Source: Anthoceros angustus | Taxonomy: Eukaryota > Streptophyta > Anthocerotopsida > Anthocerotales > Anthocerotaceae | DNA: 64,000 nt | NCBI GenBank assembly: GCA_010909165.1 | Contig: VJWM01000044.1 | Coordinates: forward strand, 682,001 to 746,000 | Reading direction: 5' to 3' | Part shown: in pieces, positions 1-12,100 of the stretch | Layout of the letters: every line of letters begins with the position of its first letter | How positions within the stretch are numbered: position 1 is the first letter of the stretch | Notes under the pieces: generated by a model | What the model was told of the DNA's origin: nothing | Database searches by the model: none | What the model saw: the letters and a program-made list of their open reading frames with translations, nothing else | Program-made: the position numbers and the translations under genes

Positions 1-15
1 CTCGCAGAGAGCCAC

Positions 16-1435
16 CTAAGTGCGGGAGGGAAGCCATTCGTCGCCGTCAATGTAACCGAATCCAATGAAGGGCGCAGCCTGGGCTCTGGTGAGCCTTCTC
101 GCCCACGTGGGCCAACTGGCGGTGCCGGCGCCCGGGCCAAAGGTGGCGTATTCTCCGTAGAAGACAGTCCTGCAGGGGGAAGGCACCATCAGCCCGCATT
201 CTCGCTGTATGCAATTCATGCTGGTGAAGCCGATTAACTCTGGGGTTCGATTTCCCCAGGGCAGCGAGCGGACTAGACTCCAAGACATGAGGGATGCAAT
301 TCCATGCAAAAGCTTGCAATCTCGGAATCAAAGTCCGACTTACTTGTCGCGGCCAGGAGTGTTCCAGTCGTTCCAGCCGGTGGGAGTGATGATGTCGGCG
401 ATGAAGGTATAGATGTAGACAACGCGGGAGTAGGGGCCCCAGGCGCGGCCGAGGTAGAGGGACCCGGAACCCGTCACGACGCAGCCCACGAAGGAGAAGC
501 CGCCGGCATCGGTCGGGGTGAGACGTTTCTGGGCGGTGAGCGAGCCGAAGGTCTTGGCGACCGAGTGGAGGTGGCATTTACGATAGAGCGAGCGGCCGTC
601 GCCGAAGATGAAGTCGATCGATCCCTCGATGTAGCTGTTGTAGAAGTAGTGCCTGCCCTGGTGATCGTAAAGCGTGTCCTGCCCGCCACGACGCTCACAT
701 TGTAGAGCGCTGCTTTGTCCCCGCTCAGCCTGAGCGCCACCGCCTGCTGCCCCACGGCCCCGGCGCCTGCAGCGGCGCCGAGTTCCGGAAGCTGATCCCG
801 GCCGCCACGAAGTTGTCGGAATTCACCGCGAAGGTGGCGCTGCCGAAGGTGCTCAGCACCTTCCCGCCTCTCTTGCTGGAGGCGGTGTCGCCCCACACGA
901 TCTCCGTCGTCCTGGCGTCCTCGCCTCGCAGCGTGACGAAGGGCGTGCTGCTGGGGATGATCACCTTCTCCCTGGAACGGTGCAGCTCAGGTCAAGTGAC
1001 GGGACGCAAGAACGCGGAATCGGCATTGCGGTGCACTTACTTGTAGGATCCGGGCTTGACAAAGATGGTGACGCGCCGGGTGTTGCCCTTGGGGACGGCG
1101 TCCACTGCCGCCTGCACCGACCGGAAGTTGCCGGAGCCGTCCAGGGCCACGGTGATGAAGGTGCTGAGCGTGGGGGGAGGTTTGGGCTTGGCACCGCTGC
1201 CGGCGAGCGACCCGGTGTCGCCGTCCACGCTGTCCAGTCCAGGATTCTGGGAGAAATCGTAGACTTGCTTCTCTCCGCTTTGGATGGCCTTGAGCCAGGC
1301 CTGGTAGTCCGCATCCGGGTCGTTGGCCAGAGGAGCCCCCCGCACGCACACGGCCATGGAGATGGAGATGGCCAAGGCCGCCATCAGCAACGCGGTCGCC
1401 CGCATTCTCAACCCGACATTCGTCGATTTCTCCAT
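16..1435 (-). CDS. Pectin methylesterase, short secreted type (copy A), with two apparent frameshifts
   Basis: Demethylesterifies cell-wall homogalacturonan (family CE8). ATG at 1435 opens a hydrophobic secretion signal, followed by a short linker and the catalytic beta-helix; there is no PMEI pro-domain. Three exons fit GT/AG borders: 1435-1041, 971-344 and 169-16 (TAG). Visible catalytic landmarks are the QDTL stretch, DFIFGDG with its catalytic Asp, and LGRAW with the Arg/Trp pair. Exon lengths sum to 1177 nt, two short of a whole number of codons. Alignment with the neighbour copy puts one missing base near 760 (GC run after the NSAPLQ stretch) and one near 684 (just before QDTL). As written the frame breaks twice inside exon 2. 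Either a recent pseudogene or sequence errors; the rest is well conserved, so error is quite possible. Confidence 0.86.
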
Positions 1436-1556
1436 CGATCGGAATCCTGGGAATGCTCAGCTCGACTGCGCCGGTGCCGCCTGCCTCTCCTCCGATGTGG
1501 ATTGCCGAGGAGGAAGCTGGAGAGGTGGATGAGGAGAAGCACTGCCCCAGCACTGC

Positions 1557-1562
1557 TTATAA
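1557..1562 (-). promoter_or_regulatory. TATA-like box of pectin methylesterase copy A
   Basis: TTATAA lies about 120 bp upstream of the copy A ATG and is followed on the coding strand side by a GGCGCC-rich stretch. The spacing suits a plant core promoter with a leader of roughly 90 nt. The call rests on motif and position only. Confidence 0.5.
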
Positions 1563-2789
1563 GGCGCCCGGCAATCCAAGGCGCCGCAGATACTGCGCAT
1601 TACTTGTTAGCTGCTACAGGGTAGGCTGGGCTATTGCGTACGTCAACCACGCACCACGCTCTGGTCGATCATGTTCGACATTCGCTGCCCAGGTTGCTTG
1701 GACACGGTTTTGTCCGTTTGTTTAGTACTACGTTGCGAAACAGTGCACAGGTAGCACCGGCCCTGGTAGGTGAGTCTTCGGGCTCGCAAGAATCCCAGCC
1801 AGCTAGCATAAGCTCCATGCCCTTCACGTCCATGTTCCCAAGACTTACTGTCTGTCGTGGGCACTTCATTATTGAATCCTCGCCTGCTTGCTGCTGGGCA
1901 GCTGCCTGCTTCAAAATGTGCACGTGCACGTATGCCGTCCTGGAAGAAATATTTTGGCAGTTGTTACCGGTTAGCGTGGTAGATGCCACTTGCAACACCA
2001 GTGTCAGTTTACTGGTGTGCAAATATTGCATGATTCTTCCCTTCACGTCTCTCTTGGGTCCTTACAGAATGGAATTCCCTGCTGAGTCACTCCTGATGGA
2101 AGCCCGAGGTTGCACTGGAAATGATATCATGGTATACAATTGGCCCACACTCACACTCCTTCAAGGCTGGATTCTATATAGATAGATCTTTGAAAAAATC
2201 TGGCGACTGATCGGTCTCGGAACTTGTGAGGACATTCCTGCCAGGATCTCTTGTCCTCTTGTTTCCACAGTGGCAGGACTCGCCCAGGCCTGCCATCATC
2301 CTTCAGGGCAAATGGGGAAGTTCACACGAGAATCTTCTGGAACAGAGGGGAGAAAAAGTCCAAGCCTCAGAAATAAGGCTGGCAAGGGGAACTCAGCAAG
2401 AGCTCCGATCCGACTACGGTTCCAGAAGCTTGAGACATGAAAGATTGCGGAATGATTCTGTTATTTTGGAGTCCAACAGATGTGACATGATAAATGGTGA
2501 TCGGTGGTTATACATACAAGTTTTTTGTACTAGCAGGTTTTGCCTGCAAAAAAATTTCGGCATGGTCTACATGTTTACAATTTTCCCTGGAAGCAAGCTT
2601 GAGTGCTTGACGACAAAGCTATGCTTCTACAACATGACACAGCCGCGTGCAGAGAGAGGTGCGGCGGATCGGGAGGGGACGGAATAATTACGACTCAGCT
2701 GGCGCGCTTATTCAGGCACAAGCACGAATGAAGGAGGAATTGTTCCATCTTGGAGAGGCGCTTCGGTCTGAGATCAATGTAACAGTTGC
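1563..2789. other. Spacer between the two pectin methylesterase genes
   Basis: About 1.2 kb holding upstream sequence of copy A and the 3' flank of copy B. Open frames here are short and match no family I recognise. No RNA gene or repeat array seen. Confidence 0.6.
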
Positions 2790-4288
2790 TTAAGTCCGGG
2801 ACTGAAGCCACTCGGCGGCGTCGATGAACCCATAGCCGATGAAGGGGGCAGCCTGTGCTCGGGTGAGCTTCTTGGGCCACTTGGGCCACCCTGCAGTGCT
2901 GGATCCAGGCCCAAAGCACGCGTACTCGCCGTAATACACAGTCCTGCAACACAGAGACTCGGTCCGTCAGACTGGGTCCAATGAGACGTAGTGTAGACGC
3001 AAGGAATCGTGTGGAAGGTGACGAGAAGCAAAGGATGAGGATTGGTGTCTCACTTTTGGCGAGCGGGGAAGCCGAAGTCGTTCCAGCCCTCTGGCCGGAT
3101 GATGTCGGCGATGAAGGTGTAGATGAAGACGACCCGGGAGTAGGGGCCCCAGGCGCGGCCCAGGTAGAGGGAGCCGGACCCCGTTACGACGCAGCCCACG
3201 AAGGAGTAGCCGCCGGCGTCGGTCGGGTCGAGACGTTTCTGGGCGGTGAGCGAGCCGAAGGTTTTGGCGATGGAGTGCAGATGGCACTTGCGGTACAGCG
3301 AGCGGCCGTCGCCGAAGATGAAGTCGATTGATCCCTCGATGTAGCTGTTGTAGAAGTAGTGCCTGCCTTTGTGATCGTACAGCGTGTCCTGCGCGCCGTA
3401 GATGGCCACGTTGTACAGCGCCGCCTTGTCTCCGCTCAGCCTCAGAGCCACAGCCTGCTCCCCCACAGCCCCTGGCAGCGGCGCCGGCGCCGAGTTCTGC
3501 CGCACCTCTTGTTCAGATCATGCCGACTACAGCACGCGGGCATTCAAAGGAGAAGCAAGCTCATGATGGGCGGTGCAATTCATGCCTACCCGGAATGCGA
3601 TGGTCCTGGCGATGAAGCCCTCGGAATTGACAGCGACGCTGGCACTCCCGAACGTGCTCAGCACCTTGCCGTCGCTCTTGGTGGAGGCGGTGTCGTGCCA
3701 CACGATCTCGGTCACTGCCCGCCCCTCGCCGATGAGCGAGATGAAGGGCTTGCTGCTGGGGATGATCACCTTCTCACTGCACAGTGCACACACACCCACA
3801 CCCACATCCCAGTGCCATCAAAATCCGACCTCTTCTCTGCCCTGGGTTGTTGCAGATAATCCCCTTCCCTCCCCATCCCTTCCCTTCCCAGATCTACATC
3901 CACGAGCACTACAGCACCTGTAGACTCCCTTCCTGACGTGGATCTCGACCCGCTTGGTGTTGCCCTTGGGCACGGCGTCCACAGCGGCCTGCACGGATTT
4001 GAAGTCCCCGGACCCGTCCTTGGCCACCACGAGGATGCGTTTGGTGGCCTTGGGCTGGGCGGCGGTGAGAGACAAGGGGCCTGCATCGTCGGGCTGGGGT
4101 CCGTCCAGATCCGCGTTGTGGGAGTAGTCGTACGTCTGCTTGTGGCCGGCTTTGATGGCCGCCAGCCATTCCTCGAAGTCCAGGTCGGGATCCTCGTTCA
4201 GGGGAGCGGCCCGCACTGTGACCTGGCACACGGACCCGTTGAGCACCACCAGGGCGAGCAGCAGCGCCCACATCCTCGATCTCTCCAT
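2790..4288 (-). CDS. Pectin methylesterase, short secreted type (copy B), intact
   Basis: Tandem paralogue of the gene at 16-1435 and the better-preserved one. ATG at 4288 starts a signal peptide (hydrophobic run LLLALVVLNG). Four exons fit GT/AG borders: 4288-3918, 3776-3590, 3496-3054 and 2943-2790 (TAA). They sum to 1155 nt, giving 384 residues in one frame. Catalytic residues are present: AQDTLY, DFIFGDG and LGRAWGPYSR. There is no inhibitor-like pro-region. It has one more intron than copy A (3589-3497, 93 nt), splitting the codons between AFR and NSAP; the other two introns sit at the same positions in both genes. Expected to be secreted and act on wall pectin. The family is clear; the exact isoform role is not. 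Confidence 0.93.
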
Positions 4289-4435
4289 TCTGCCGATCCT
4301 GTACGATTAACAATGCGCGGAAATTGAGAGCGTGCGAAGATGGGCGATGGGCGCGAGCGCGGGCGAGGAAGGGAGTGTAGCACAGTGCAACCCGCCCCAG
4401 GCGAGCGAGATGGATCTGCCTCCCTCCGCCTCGCC

Positions 4436-4442
4436 TTTAAGG
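4436..4442 (-). promoter_or_regulatory. Possible degenerate TATA element of pectin methylesterase copy B
   Basis: A TTTAAGG sequence 148 bp upstream of the ATG is followed by GCGC and a CCGGGCG-like stretch. The copy A promoter has a matching arrangement (TTATAAGGCGCCCGG). The core promoter therefore looks duplicated with the gene, with the TATA drifted in copy B. Confidence 0.35.
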
Positions 4443-4775
4443 CGCATCCGGGCGCGGGGGAGCCTGACCCGGTCGCCTCGAAATAGTTTCATACGCTGGC
4501 GCTCACGTAACAGGGAGATGGCGTCGTGGCCAGCTAGCTGCCTTGCCGGATTAAGGACCTGGTTCCGGATGTGCAGCTTCCGGAACCTTCGTGTATCCTG
4601 GTATCTCAGTGGAGATGGATTGGGAAGGAAGTTGGCAAATGGCAACCACGTTTGACTAAATTTAGCAACCCAGGTGTTCCTGAAGCTCTTCACTGTACAT
4701 CGCCACTCCTGCTGCATCAAGGATTCGGACTCTGAAGTAAAAGTGCACACTTCCAGGGAGCTAGCTGGATTTTGA

Positions 4776-6896
4776 TCACAAGGTGGTTATGTTGGATGTT
4801 CGCTGGGGCCAAGGTATGTGGTAGCTGCCCTTCACCACGTTGTGCTTTCGCAAGCCCAGGTAGTCTTTGCTTGACAGCTCCTGCACCTCGTCCATCACAG
4901 CCTGATAGCACAACCTGTACTGCTCCTGTGTGGGTTGTATGCATACCACCGGCCGGCACAAGTCAGCAACTATACCAGCTCATATGTGGGAGTTGTGGTG
5001 GTCCAGGAGGAATCTACTTTACTTACCAGTGTTTCAACCAAGCCCATGCGTTGCCTTCTCAGCATGGCGATGGTTTTATGGATATCCAATGCTGAGAAAT
5101 CGCCATTCAGGATTCGGTACATGGTGTCCACGATAGTGATGAATGTACCAGTTCTTCCGATTCCAGCTCTGAGACCCAGCGTGGCAGAACATGAGCCGGT
5201 GGTGTCATCACACAAGATTTTGAAGGGTGAGAGAGAGCCGAGCGACTAACCTGCAGTGCACCAAAAAAGGGCCCACGTTTTTGGGGAAGGAGTATATCGC
5301 CTTCAAAAGTTCCCGAGTAACACTCGTGCTCGGCGGGACTCCGAAGTCTGGCCAGTCACGGTATTGATAATGCACAATATGCTGCTCATCGTCCCTGTTC
5401 TGAAAATCGTTCATCCACAAAAGAGAGTGGTATTAGGAAAAGTGCACTTTGCATCTGCAGAGGACGGCTGCACACCACGTGTGTGGATTGGATTCTAGAG
5501 GTTTCTTCGTATATAGGCAATCAGAGGGCATTGTATTGGATAGAGTTTTACCATGATATCTTGCACCAAAAAGAATCTCGCCACAATTGGACCTTGCCGC
5601 TGCTGTGAACCTAAGTTGGTGATACGTAGTCTGCCATGAACCATATGTTCATTGATGTTGGGTGGGTAATATGGCCTTCCCTGCAGTGCAGAGGCAACAA
5701 TGACCCTCTACATTTTTCTCTTTGGCAAGTTCAAGGTCATTTAGCGGCAGAGAACTAGAAAAAAGTGCGTACAGAAGGATCGTCGGGAGTTAACATGAAG
5801 ATTGCTGGGCAATTCTGTTGGAACGCCATCTCCCAGAAGTCCAACAAAGTGTGCTTCAGAGGTGCTTGGGTTGCTATAAACTTCGGTATCCCTTCAACTG
5901 CAGAGTCCTGAAGCACATGAATGATGTGACAAGGCAATGCATTCTATGTAAGCATAAACTTGTAAGAAGTGCAGACACAAATGCACCAGCTGGGATGAAA
6001 TTCAGTGAGCCTACCTCAATGTGGGAAGCGTTGATGTAGTCTGTCCGATCCTCGGATGACCCCTGCTGAACCTTCAATACAACCCTTGTGTCGTCATCTG
6101 CATTCCTTGTCAAGGTAGACCGACAAGCAAACCCTTAAAAATTACGTGCTTAAGTTCCTAATTGCAATCTTAGACTTGCTCTCAACCGACTGACCCTCAA
6201 GGATACAAGGATAAATCATCCGGAAACGGTTCTTCATAACATTGATGGGCTGCTGTGCCTCACCAAAGGTCTTGCTTACCAACCATTGCGTGTCTAACTG
6301 CGGTCAGATGAGCAGGAGGCTGAAACAAAACCTGCAAATGCAAACTCTGTCTCGCGCAATTATGTCCATCCAAATGGGAGAGCTTCCAGCACAGAAACTC
6401 ATTTCCAGCAAGCCACACTACGAGCTGACAACTCATGCCTCATATGCTCATAGATTCCTCGTTTTTCACAAAGCGAGATGCAAGCTTGCGCGTTCCAAGC
6501 TGCTGCAAATTGCTGTGCCCCCAGAAAAGCAAACAAAACGGCTATTCATAAGCCAGAACAGGGGCCATGCCAATAAGCAAATTGACGCACCTGAATTGCC
6601 TCAAAAGCCTCATCAATCTTCCTCTTCCCTAAGCTGCCCTGGGATTTTTCCCGCAACATCTTGAGAGCAATTTTGCAGTTCTCCTTCTGAACCTTTGTCA
6701 AAAATGGCTCCAGAACCCCCTTGTCACCAAACTGCGTGTGCAAATGCAACCCTTCCTTGCCTACCACGGCCTCAGAGGTGACATCCTCGCCTTCCTTCCT
6801 TGCGTCGGAGCCTCTGATATCCAGGGTTTCATGCATCAACGATGGCGCTGTTTGCTCCGACGCATCCTCAAACGTAACACGTCGCTGTGCCGCCAT
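4776..6896 (-). CDS. PTP1: Protein tyrosine phosphatase (PTP1-like, non-receptor type)
   Basis: Dephosphorylates phosphotyrosine, in plants mainly on MAP kinases. The gene is split into several exons: a first exon 6896-6591 (Ser-rich, acidic, ATG in [12 protein letters not shown]), then KNRFRMIYP and [12 protein letters not shown] (substrate-recognition region), FIATQAP and LLDFWEM, a [12 protein letters not shown] exon at about 5684-5553, the WPD loop ([10 protein letters not shown]), and the P-loop split by an intron just after VHC. The C-terminal helix exon ends at TGA 4776. With the GT at 5250 and the CTCAG acceptor near 5172, the P-loop reads [10 protein letters not shown], so HCX5R is kept but the usual Ser after Cys becomes Arg. 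No frameshift seen. The small exons between the anchored ones are placed by homology, not proven. Confidence 0.88.
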
Positions 6897-7652
6897 GGAA
6901 TTCGGTTTGCAGACAATTTCGTCCTCAATCTGCCGGAGATAAAATCCTGCCAGGCTTCTGCTGCAGCCTACCAAGAATGTAGCGTGGCATACATTCGCTT
7001 ACATCCAGAAGCATGACATCCCCTTCCTTAGAGGCATGACCACTCCCATGTCAGGCGTTTGGGTTACGTACTCGTATATTAACCCGAGAGGGACGAACGG
7101 ACTCAAATTGAGTCGTTCGTCCATCGGTTAGGGACCGTGAATTATTTTTTGGGAGGTTTCAAGCCAGGGCACAGTTCAGCAAACTATGCCGAGGGCCTTG
7201 TGGCCATGTGAACTTTTACATAATAAAAATCAGTGCCATGGATCGTGTGCCACACGCCGAAACATGGAAAGATAGCTTCAGGATCCGCCTCAACCACTCG
7301 GCCTGAGGCCTTGTGCCATGGCCGTGTTTCACCATTGCTTGACCATCCGCTTCTCAGGTGATGAGAACACACAGACAATGAGTATGGGTTTCAGAGGGAA
7401 CGAATCTGATTGAAGAACAATATGGTTGTTTATGGAGAGACTTTTTAGTCTCATCTCAACAACAAAAAATCAGGTGGCCGGAGGAGCCAATAATGCGATT
7501 TACACAGAATTCAGCTGCCCCAATGTGTGCAGCAAATCTGTACAGAACAATGACCTCAGAGGAACTGCAGCATAGTGATACAGAGCAGCATTCCTGCAAG
7601 AGATGCCTTGGCTGAGTTGAATCCGATATAAACATTCACGAAGTATCTCTCG
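6897..7652. other. Spacer upstream of the phosphatase gene
   Basis: No coding family recognised. It contains the hairpin-forming inverted repeat at 7085-7130 and the 3' flank of the lipase gene. Confidence 0.6.
7085..7130. repeat. Imperfect inverted repeat (hairpin)
   Basis: The arm GGACGAACGGACTCAA (7091-7106) is followed almost without a loop by its near-perfect complement TTGAGTCGTTCGTCC, with one unpaired base. Pairing continues outward weakly (TAACCCGA with TCGGTTA). It could be a transposon terminus, a MITE remnant or a transcribed hairpin. It lies between two genes transcribed in the same direction. Confidence 0.6.
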
Positions 7653-8873
7653 TCACGAATGCTTAGAGGTGCCACTGCTGCTAGGACTCGCTCCTCTCAC
7701 AACACCAACATCAACTGCTCTGCTTGTCACATCCAAATCCCGCTTCCACCACTGGACAAGGCCGTGAGACTCCATGAAACTGTTGCCTGATGTGCAGACA
7801 TGCAAGTACGCCGAGGGCACCAGATGCTTAGGTTCTCCCTTGCTCGTCAGCAGCAACCCTGCTGCAGAAAAAGGGGCAGCCCGAGAAGATAGATATGCTC
7901 CCACCCCACTTTTCCCCAGCTCTGTGTCACTCAGAAAAAAGTCCACACAGCCAGACAAGAATCCTCCGACCTTAGTCTTAGCCAGGTCGGCGTGACTCTG
8001 AAAGTACTCCACATACCCGGAACAAACAGGGTCTCGCATGTTCACATACAGGTTAGGTCTCCATCCTTCCAGAAGCACGAACTCTTCATACGCTTTATTC
8101 CTACTTCCCTCGTCCTTCACGTAGAGGCTGAGCCCAACAGCAGCCACAGTTTTCACAAACTGGAACACCTTGTGTGCGTCCTCACTCCACACATCCCGCA
8201 ACGAGAGCGTTGCGAAGGGCGGGTTGAATAAGTGGGACTCTATCCGGGCCCCGGACAAGGCAAACGTCCTGGCCACCATGAGCCCCAGAGCTGCACCAAG
8301 CGAGTGCCCACAAATGCAAATCTTGCTGAAGCCGTACTTCTCCGCAGCGTTTGTCACCACTCGCAGCGTGTCACCAAACCGGGTGGTTTCATGAAGCAGG
8401 TGCTGCAAAGCCATGCCGTCGTGGTACAAGTCGCTCTTCAGTCTGTAGTCCGTCCCTCGCAGGGCAATCACAACCTTGGGTGCCTTAGACGGACGGAGCA
8501 ACCGCGACATGTGGTCCCACTCATACACTGCCAAATCAATGCGAGGCGCCTTCTCCTTCGACTCGTCTCCCTTTCCCATCAATTTCGCCAATTCCACCAC
8601 CTTGTAGTGGAATGACCTCCACCACGAGCTTGTCGTAGCCGACCCCTCCGACCCCTGCTTCTTCTGCTGCCGGTCCGCTTCCAACATGTACACGCCATTC
8701 ACAAGGCAGGCAAAAATCCTTCTCCGGTCGATCGCATCATCCCAGCTCAGAGTGGAAGCCAGAGCTGCCGGCCCTTCTGCCAGCTGAATTTCGAGGCCGG
8801 CTGCCATCGCAAAATCATCCACGCTTCCAGGCAGAATCGTCCCAACGAGGAGAAACACGAGGAGAACTTTCAT
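7653..8873 (-). CDS. Class 3 (alpha/beta-hydrolase) lipase family protein, intronless
   Basis: One uninterrupted 406-residue reading frame with ATG at 8873. An N-terminal hydrophobic stretch (VLLVFLLVGTILPG) suggests a signal peptide or membrane anchor. The fungal-type lipase_3 core is visible: VVIALRGTD as the oxyanion-side strand and CGHSLGAALG as the nucleophile elbow with its catalytic Ser (about residue 192). The rest of the triad should be an Asp and a His downstream (HLFNPPFA region and later), which I cannot fix from sequence alone. Lack of introns, unlike the neighbours, would fit a retrocopy or simply a single-exon family. The substrate is unknown; plant relatives act on acylglycerols or galactolipids. 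Coding sequence is intact. Confidence 0.88.
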   Translation of the reverse strand: MKVLLVFLLVGTILPGSVDDFAMAAGLEIQLAEGPAALASTLSWDDAIDRRRIFACLVNGVYMLEADRQQKKQGSEGSATTSSWWRSFHYKVVELAKLMGKGDESKEKAPRIDLAVYEWDHMSRLLRPSKAPKVVIALRGTDYRLKSDLYHDGMALQHLLHETTRFGDTLRVVTNAAEKYGFSKICICGHSLGAALGLMVARTFALSGARIESHLFNPPFATLSLRDVWSEDAHKVFQFVKTVAAVGLSLYVKDEGSRNKAYEEFVLLEGWRPNLYVNMRDPVCSGYVEYFQSHADLAKTKVGGFLSGCVDFFLSDTELGKSGVGAYLSSRAAPFSAAGLLLTSKGEPKHLVPSAYLHVCTSGNSFMESHGLVQWWKRDLDVTSRAVDVGVVRGASPSSSGTSKHS

Positions 8874-9100
8874 ATGTATCGCTCAAATTCACACGGACGC
8901 GAAGATGCTAAGAAGAATGATGTACGCGGAGAGGAAGGCATTACATAAATAAATGAATTCTAAATTGTAATGGGTGTAATATCGACTAATGAGATCTTCT
9001 CGTTAAACGACTGGCGCTGTCTACTAGTACACAGTTTGACTACCTTTGCCCGAGATAATCAAGGAATGTTTGTACAACGGGGCAGGATTCCTGGCCGCAG

Positions 9101-12100
9101 CTACGACATGATTTGTAGAGCTTCCCTGGTTTTGCCGAGAACGTTGAGGGCAGTGGCAGCGATGTGTTGGGACGTTAGGCCAGCTTCAGCGTACTGGTCC
9201 TTGGGAGCCCCGTGGTCGATGTACCTGTCAGGGAGGACAAGAGGTCTCCACTGCACAGAAACAGAAACAGGTGAGGGATGGTTAGACACCCGGTTGCAAA
9301 TCGTTGTTGGTGGATGTTGAAATGGCAAGCTGAGATGAATGGACGACCTTGAGTTTCCCGTCAAGGAGCCCGTCGAGTGCCATGAACTGCACCACGTGGG
9401 AGCCGAACCCTCCTATGGAGCCTTCTTCCACGGTGATGAGGACTTCGTGTTCTCTTGCAAGTTCTCTGATGAGTTCACGGTCCAGTGGCTTGCAGAACCT
9501 CGCATCGGCAACAGTGACCGAGATGCCGCACGCCGCCAGCATTCCCTCTGCTGCAAGACAGTGTTGCACCATGGTTCCATATCCGAGAAGGGCAACTTGC
9601 GTTCCCTCTGTTAAGATTCTTCCCCTGCCCACCTGTGTGGAAAATCGAGCCGGATTGGATAAGTACGAGGGGTGGATGGATGGTGAGGTTTAGGGTTTGG
9701 AGAGGAGAGAAGAGGAGAGTTACCTCCAAGGGCACACCCTTGTTTCCTGGTGGGAGCTCCACGCCGACGCCATTACCTCGAGGGTATCGGAAACAGCTGG
9801 GACGGTCGTCGATGGCGGCAGCCGTGGCCACCATGTGGAACAGCTCCGCCTCGTTTGAGGGTGCCATGACCACCATGTTGGGGAGGCAGGCCATGTAAGT
9901 GACATCAAACGATCCAGCATGGGTAGGGCCATCTGCTCCCACAAGTCCTGCTCTGTCCATGGCAAACCTGACAGGAAGCTTCTGGAGGTCGACGTCATGG
10001 ATCACCTGGAAGCACGAGAATCGAGATGAGACGCGATTTCACATACAGATTATACACTACTACCAATGTATACAGGTTTTACATACCTGGTCATATGCTC
10101 GTTGCAGGAAGGAGGAGTAAATTGCACAGAAAGGTTTCAAGCCCTCACAGGCAAGTCCTGCGGCAAAAGTGACCCCATGCTGCTCGGCAATACCGACATC
10201 GAAACATCGTTCTGGGAATCTCTTGAGGAACATGTTGAGGCCCGTGCCACCACCCATGGCCGCGTGGATTGCCACAATATTCTTATCCACTTCGGCCTCG
10301 GCAATGAGAGCCTCGGCGAAGTAGGTGGTGTAGGCTTGAGTCAAGGTCTTCCCTTTGAACTGCCTCCCTGTTGCCGGGTCGAATTTGACCACTCCTGAGA
10401 TGGATTAAATGCAAATGCTGCTGCTGGTTAGGTCCTGCGTGGATAAGAGGAATAGTTCAGGGAAGATGATGGAATGACTTAGGGACGAGCTTACCATGAT
10501 ACTTGTCAGCAGCCCGTTCAGCATATGGGTAGCCTCTGCCCTTCTCCGTGACCAGATGAATCAACACAGGCCCTGCTGTATGTGTGGACTTCACTTCTCT
10601 AAGAATGGTGATCAGGTCTTGCATGTTGTGCCCATCCACTGGACCGATGTAGTACAGGCCTAGCTCCTCGAACAAAGTAGACCCGCTCCCGCTGATCATC
10701 CCACGGGCGTACTCGTCAACCTTGGCTGCAAGCTCATGCATGGGTCCTCCTAGCTGCTTGGTCACACCCTGCAAGCAACAACGGAGGAAACCTCAACCCA
10801 CTACATCCCTGAAGCTCCAGTTGTCCCATCCCTCTCACTCAGATGCCACCAAGTCCTCCTACCTTGGCAACTTCTCGCAGCTCCCGAAGCGGCCTGCTCG
10901 ACTGCAGCTTGCTGAGGGCGCTGCTGAGAGCCCCCACCGGCGGGGCAGGCCCGTCCAGGGTGGCTGTAGGAAGGGACACCTGCTTGTTGTCATTCAAGAT
11001 GACAATCATGTTGGAGTCCAAATACCCTGCGTTGTTCATTGCCTCGTACGCCTGGCCGGCAGTCATGGCCCCATCCCCGATAACCGCAATCACATTGTTC
11101 CTCCTCCCCTTCAGGTCTCGACCCACGGCCATGCCTGCAGCCCATGCTCACATCACTTAGCACCATCCCAACTCCACTGCAGCAACATCAAGAGGAGTGT
11201 AATCCATTCAATACCAAGGCCTGCGGATATGCTGGTAGAGCTGTGCCCTGCTCCAAAGGCATCATACTCGCTCTCCGCTCGCTTGGTGAACCCGGACAAG
11301 CCACCCGTCTGCCGCAAAGTGTGCATCCGGTGCCTCCTCCCGGTAAGGATCTTGTGGGGATAGGCCTGCCATCACCATTCCGCCCGTCAGAACCAAGTTG
11401 CAGCCTTGCTGGGACATGCAATGCGCCCCTCGTAATGACAAGCAATGCGCCCCACCTGGTGACCCACATCCCACAAAATCCTGTCCTCCGGAGTGTTGAA
11501 AACATGGTGCAGAGCCACGGTGAGCTCCACCACACCAAGGCTGGAGCCCAAATGGCCCCCGGTCCTGGACACGGTGAAGATGGTCTCCGACCGCAGCTCA
11601 TCCGCAAGCTGCCTCAGCTCCTGCCACACAATCCACCACTACTCAGCTCCAAACCCACAAAACTCCTCCCAAACCCACAAAACTCCTCCCGAACCCAGTT
11701 CCAACAACGCACTCTGAGGGACAGATTCTTCATGTGTATCGGAAAATTGATGGTATCCAGCAGCGGAGTGGGCGGCTTTTCAGAAACGTACTCCCCCCCG
11801 TCCGTGATAGCCGCAACAATCCTCCCGGCCCGCTGCACCCCAACACCACCCAGTCAGAACCCACAACCTTCCCCGCAATCCCCACCAAAAGATCCACCCC
11901 AACCAGGCACCCACCTGCGACGCCCGCCTGGGAGCCGCATCCCGCGCGCATTTCAGCTGGGCGAGGCCGTGCCCCAGCCCGGCGCTGTCCTTGCATGCGA
12001 GCGAAGACCCGAGCTGGAGCGAGCTGCCGGGCACCCGGGCCTGGGCCCCCTCAGGCTGCGCCAAGGACGCAGCGCGCGCTCCAGCTCCAGCAACAGTCGC

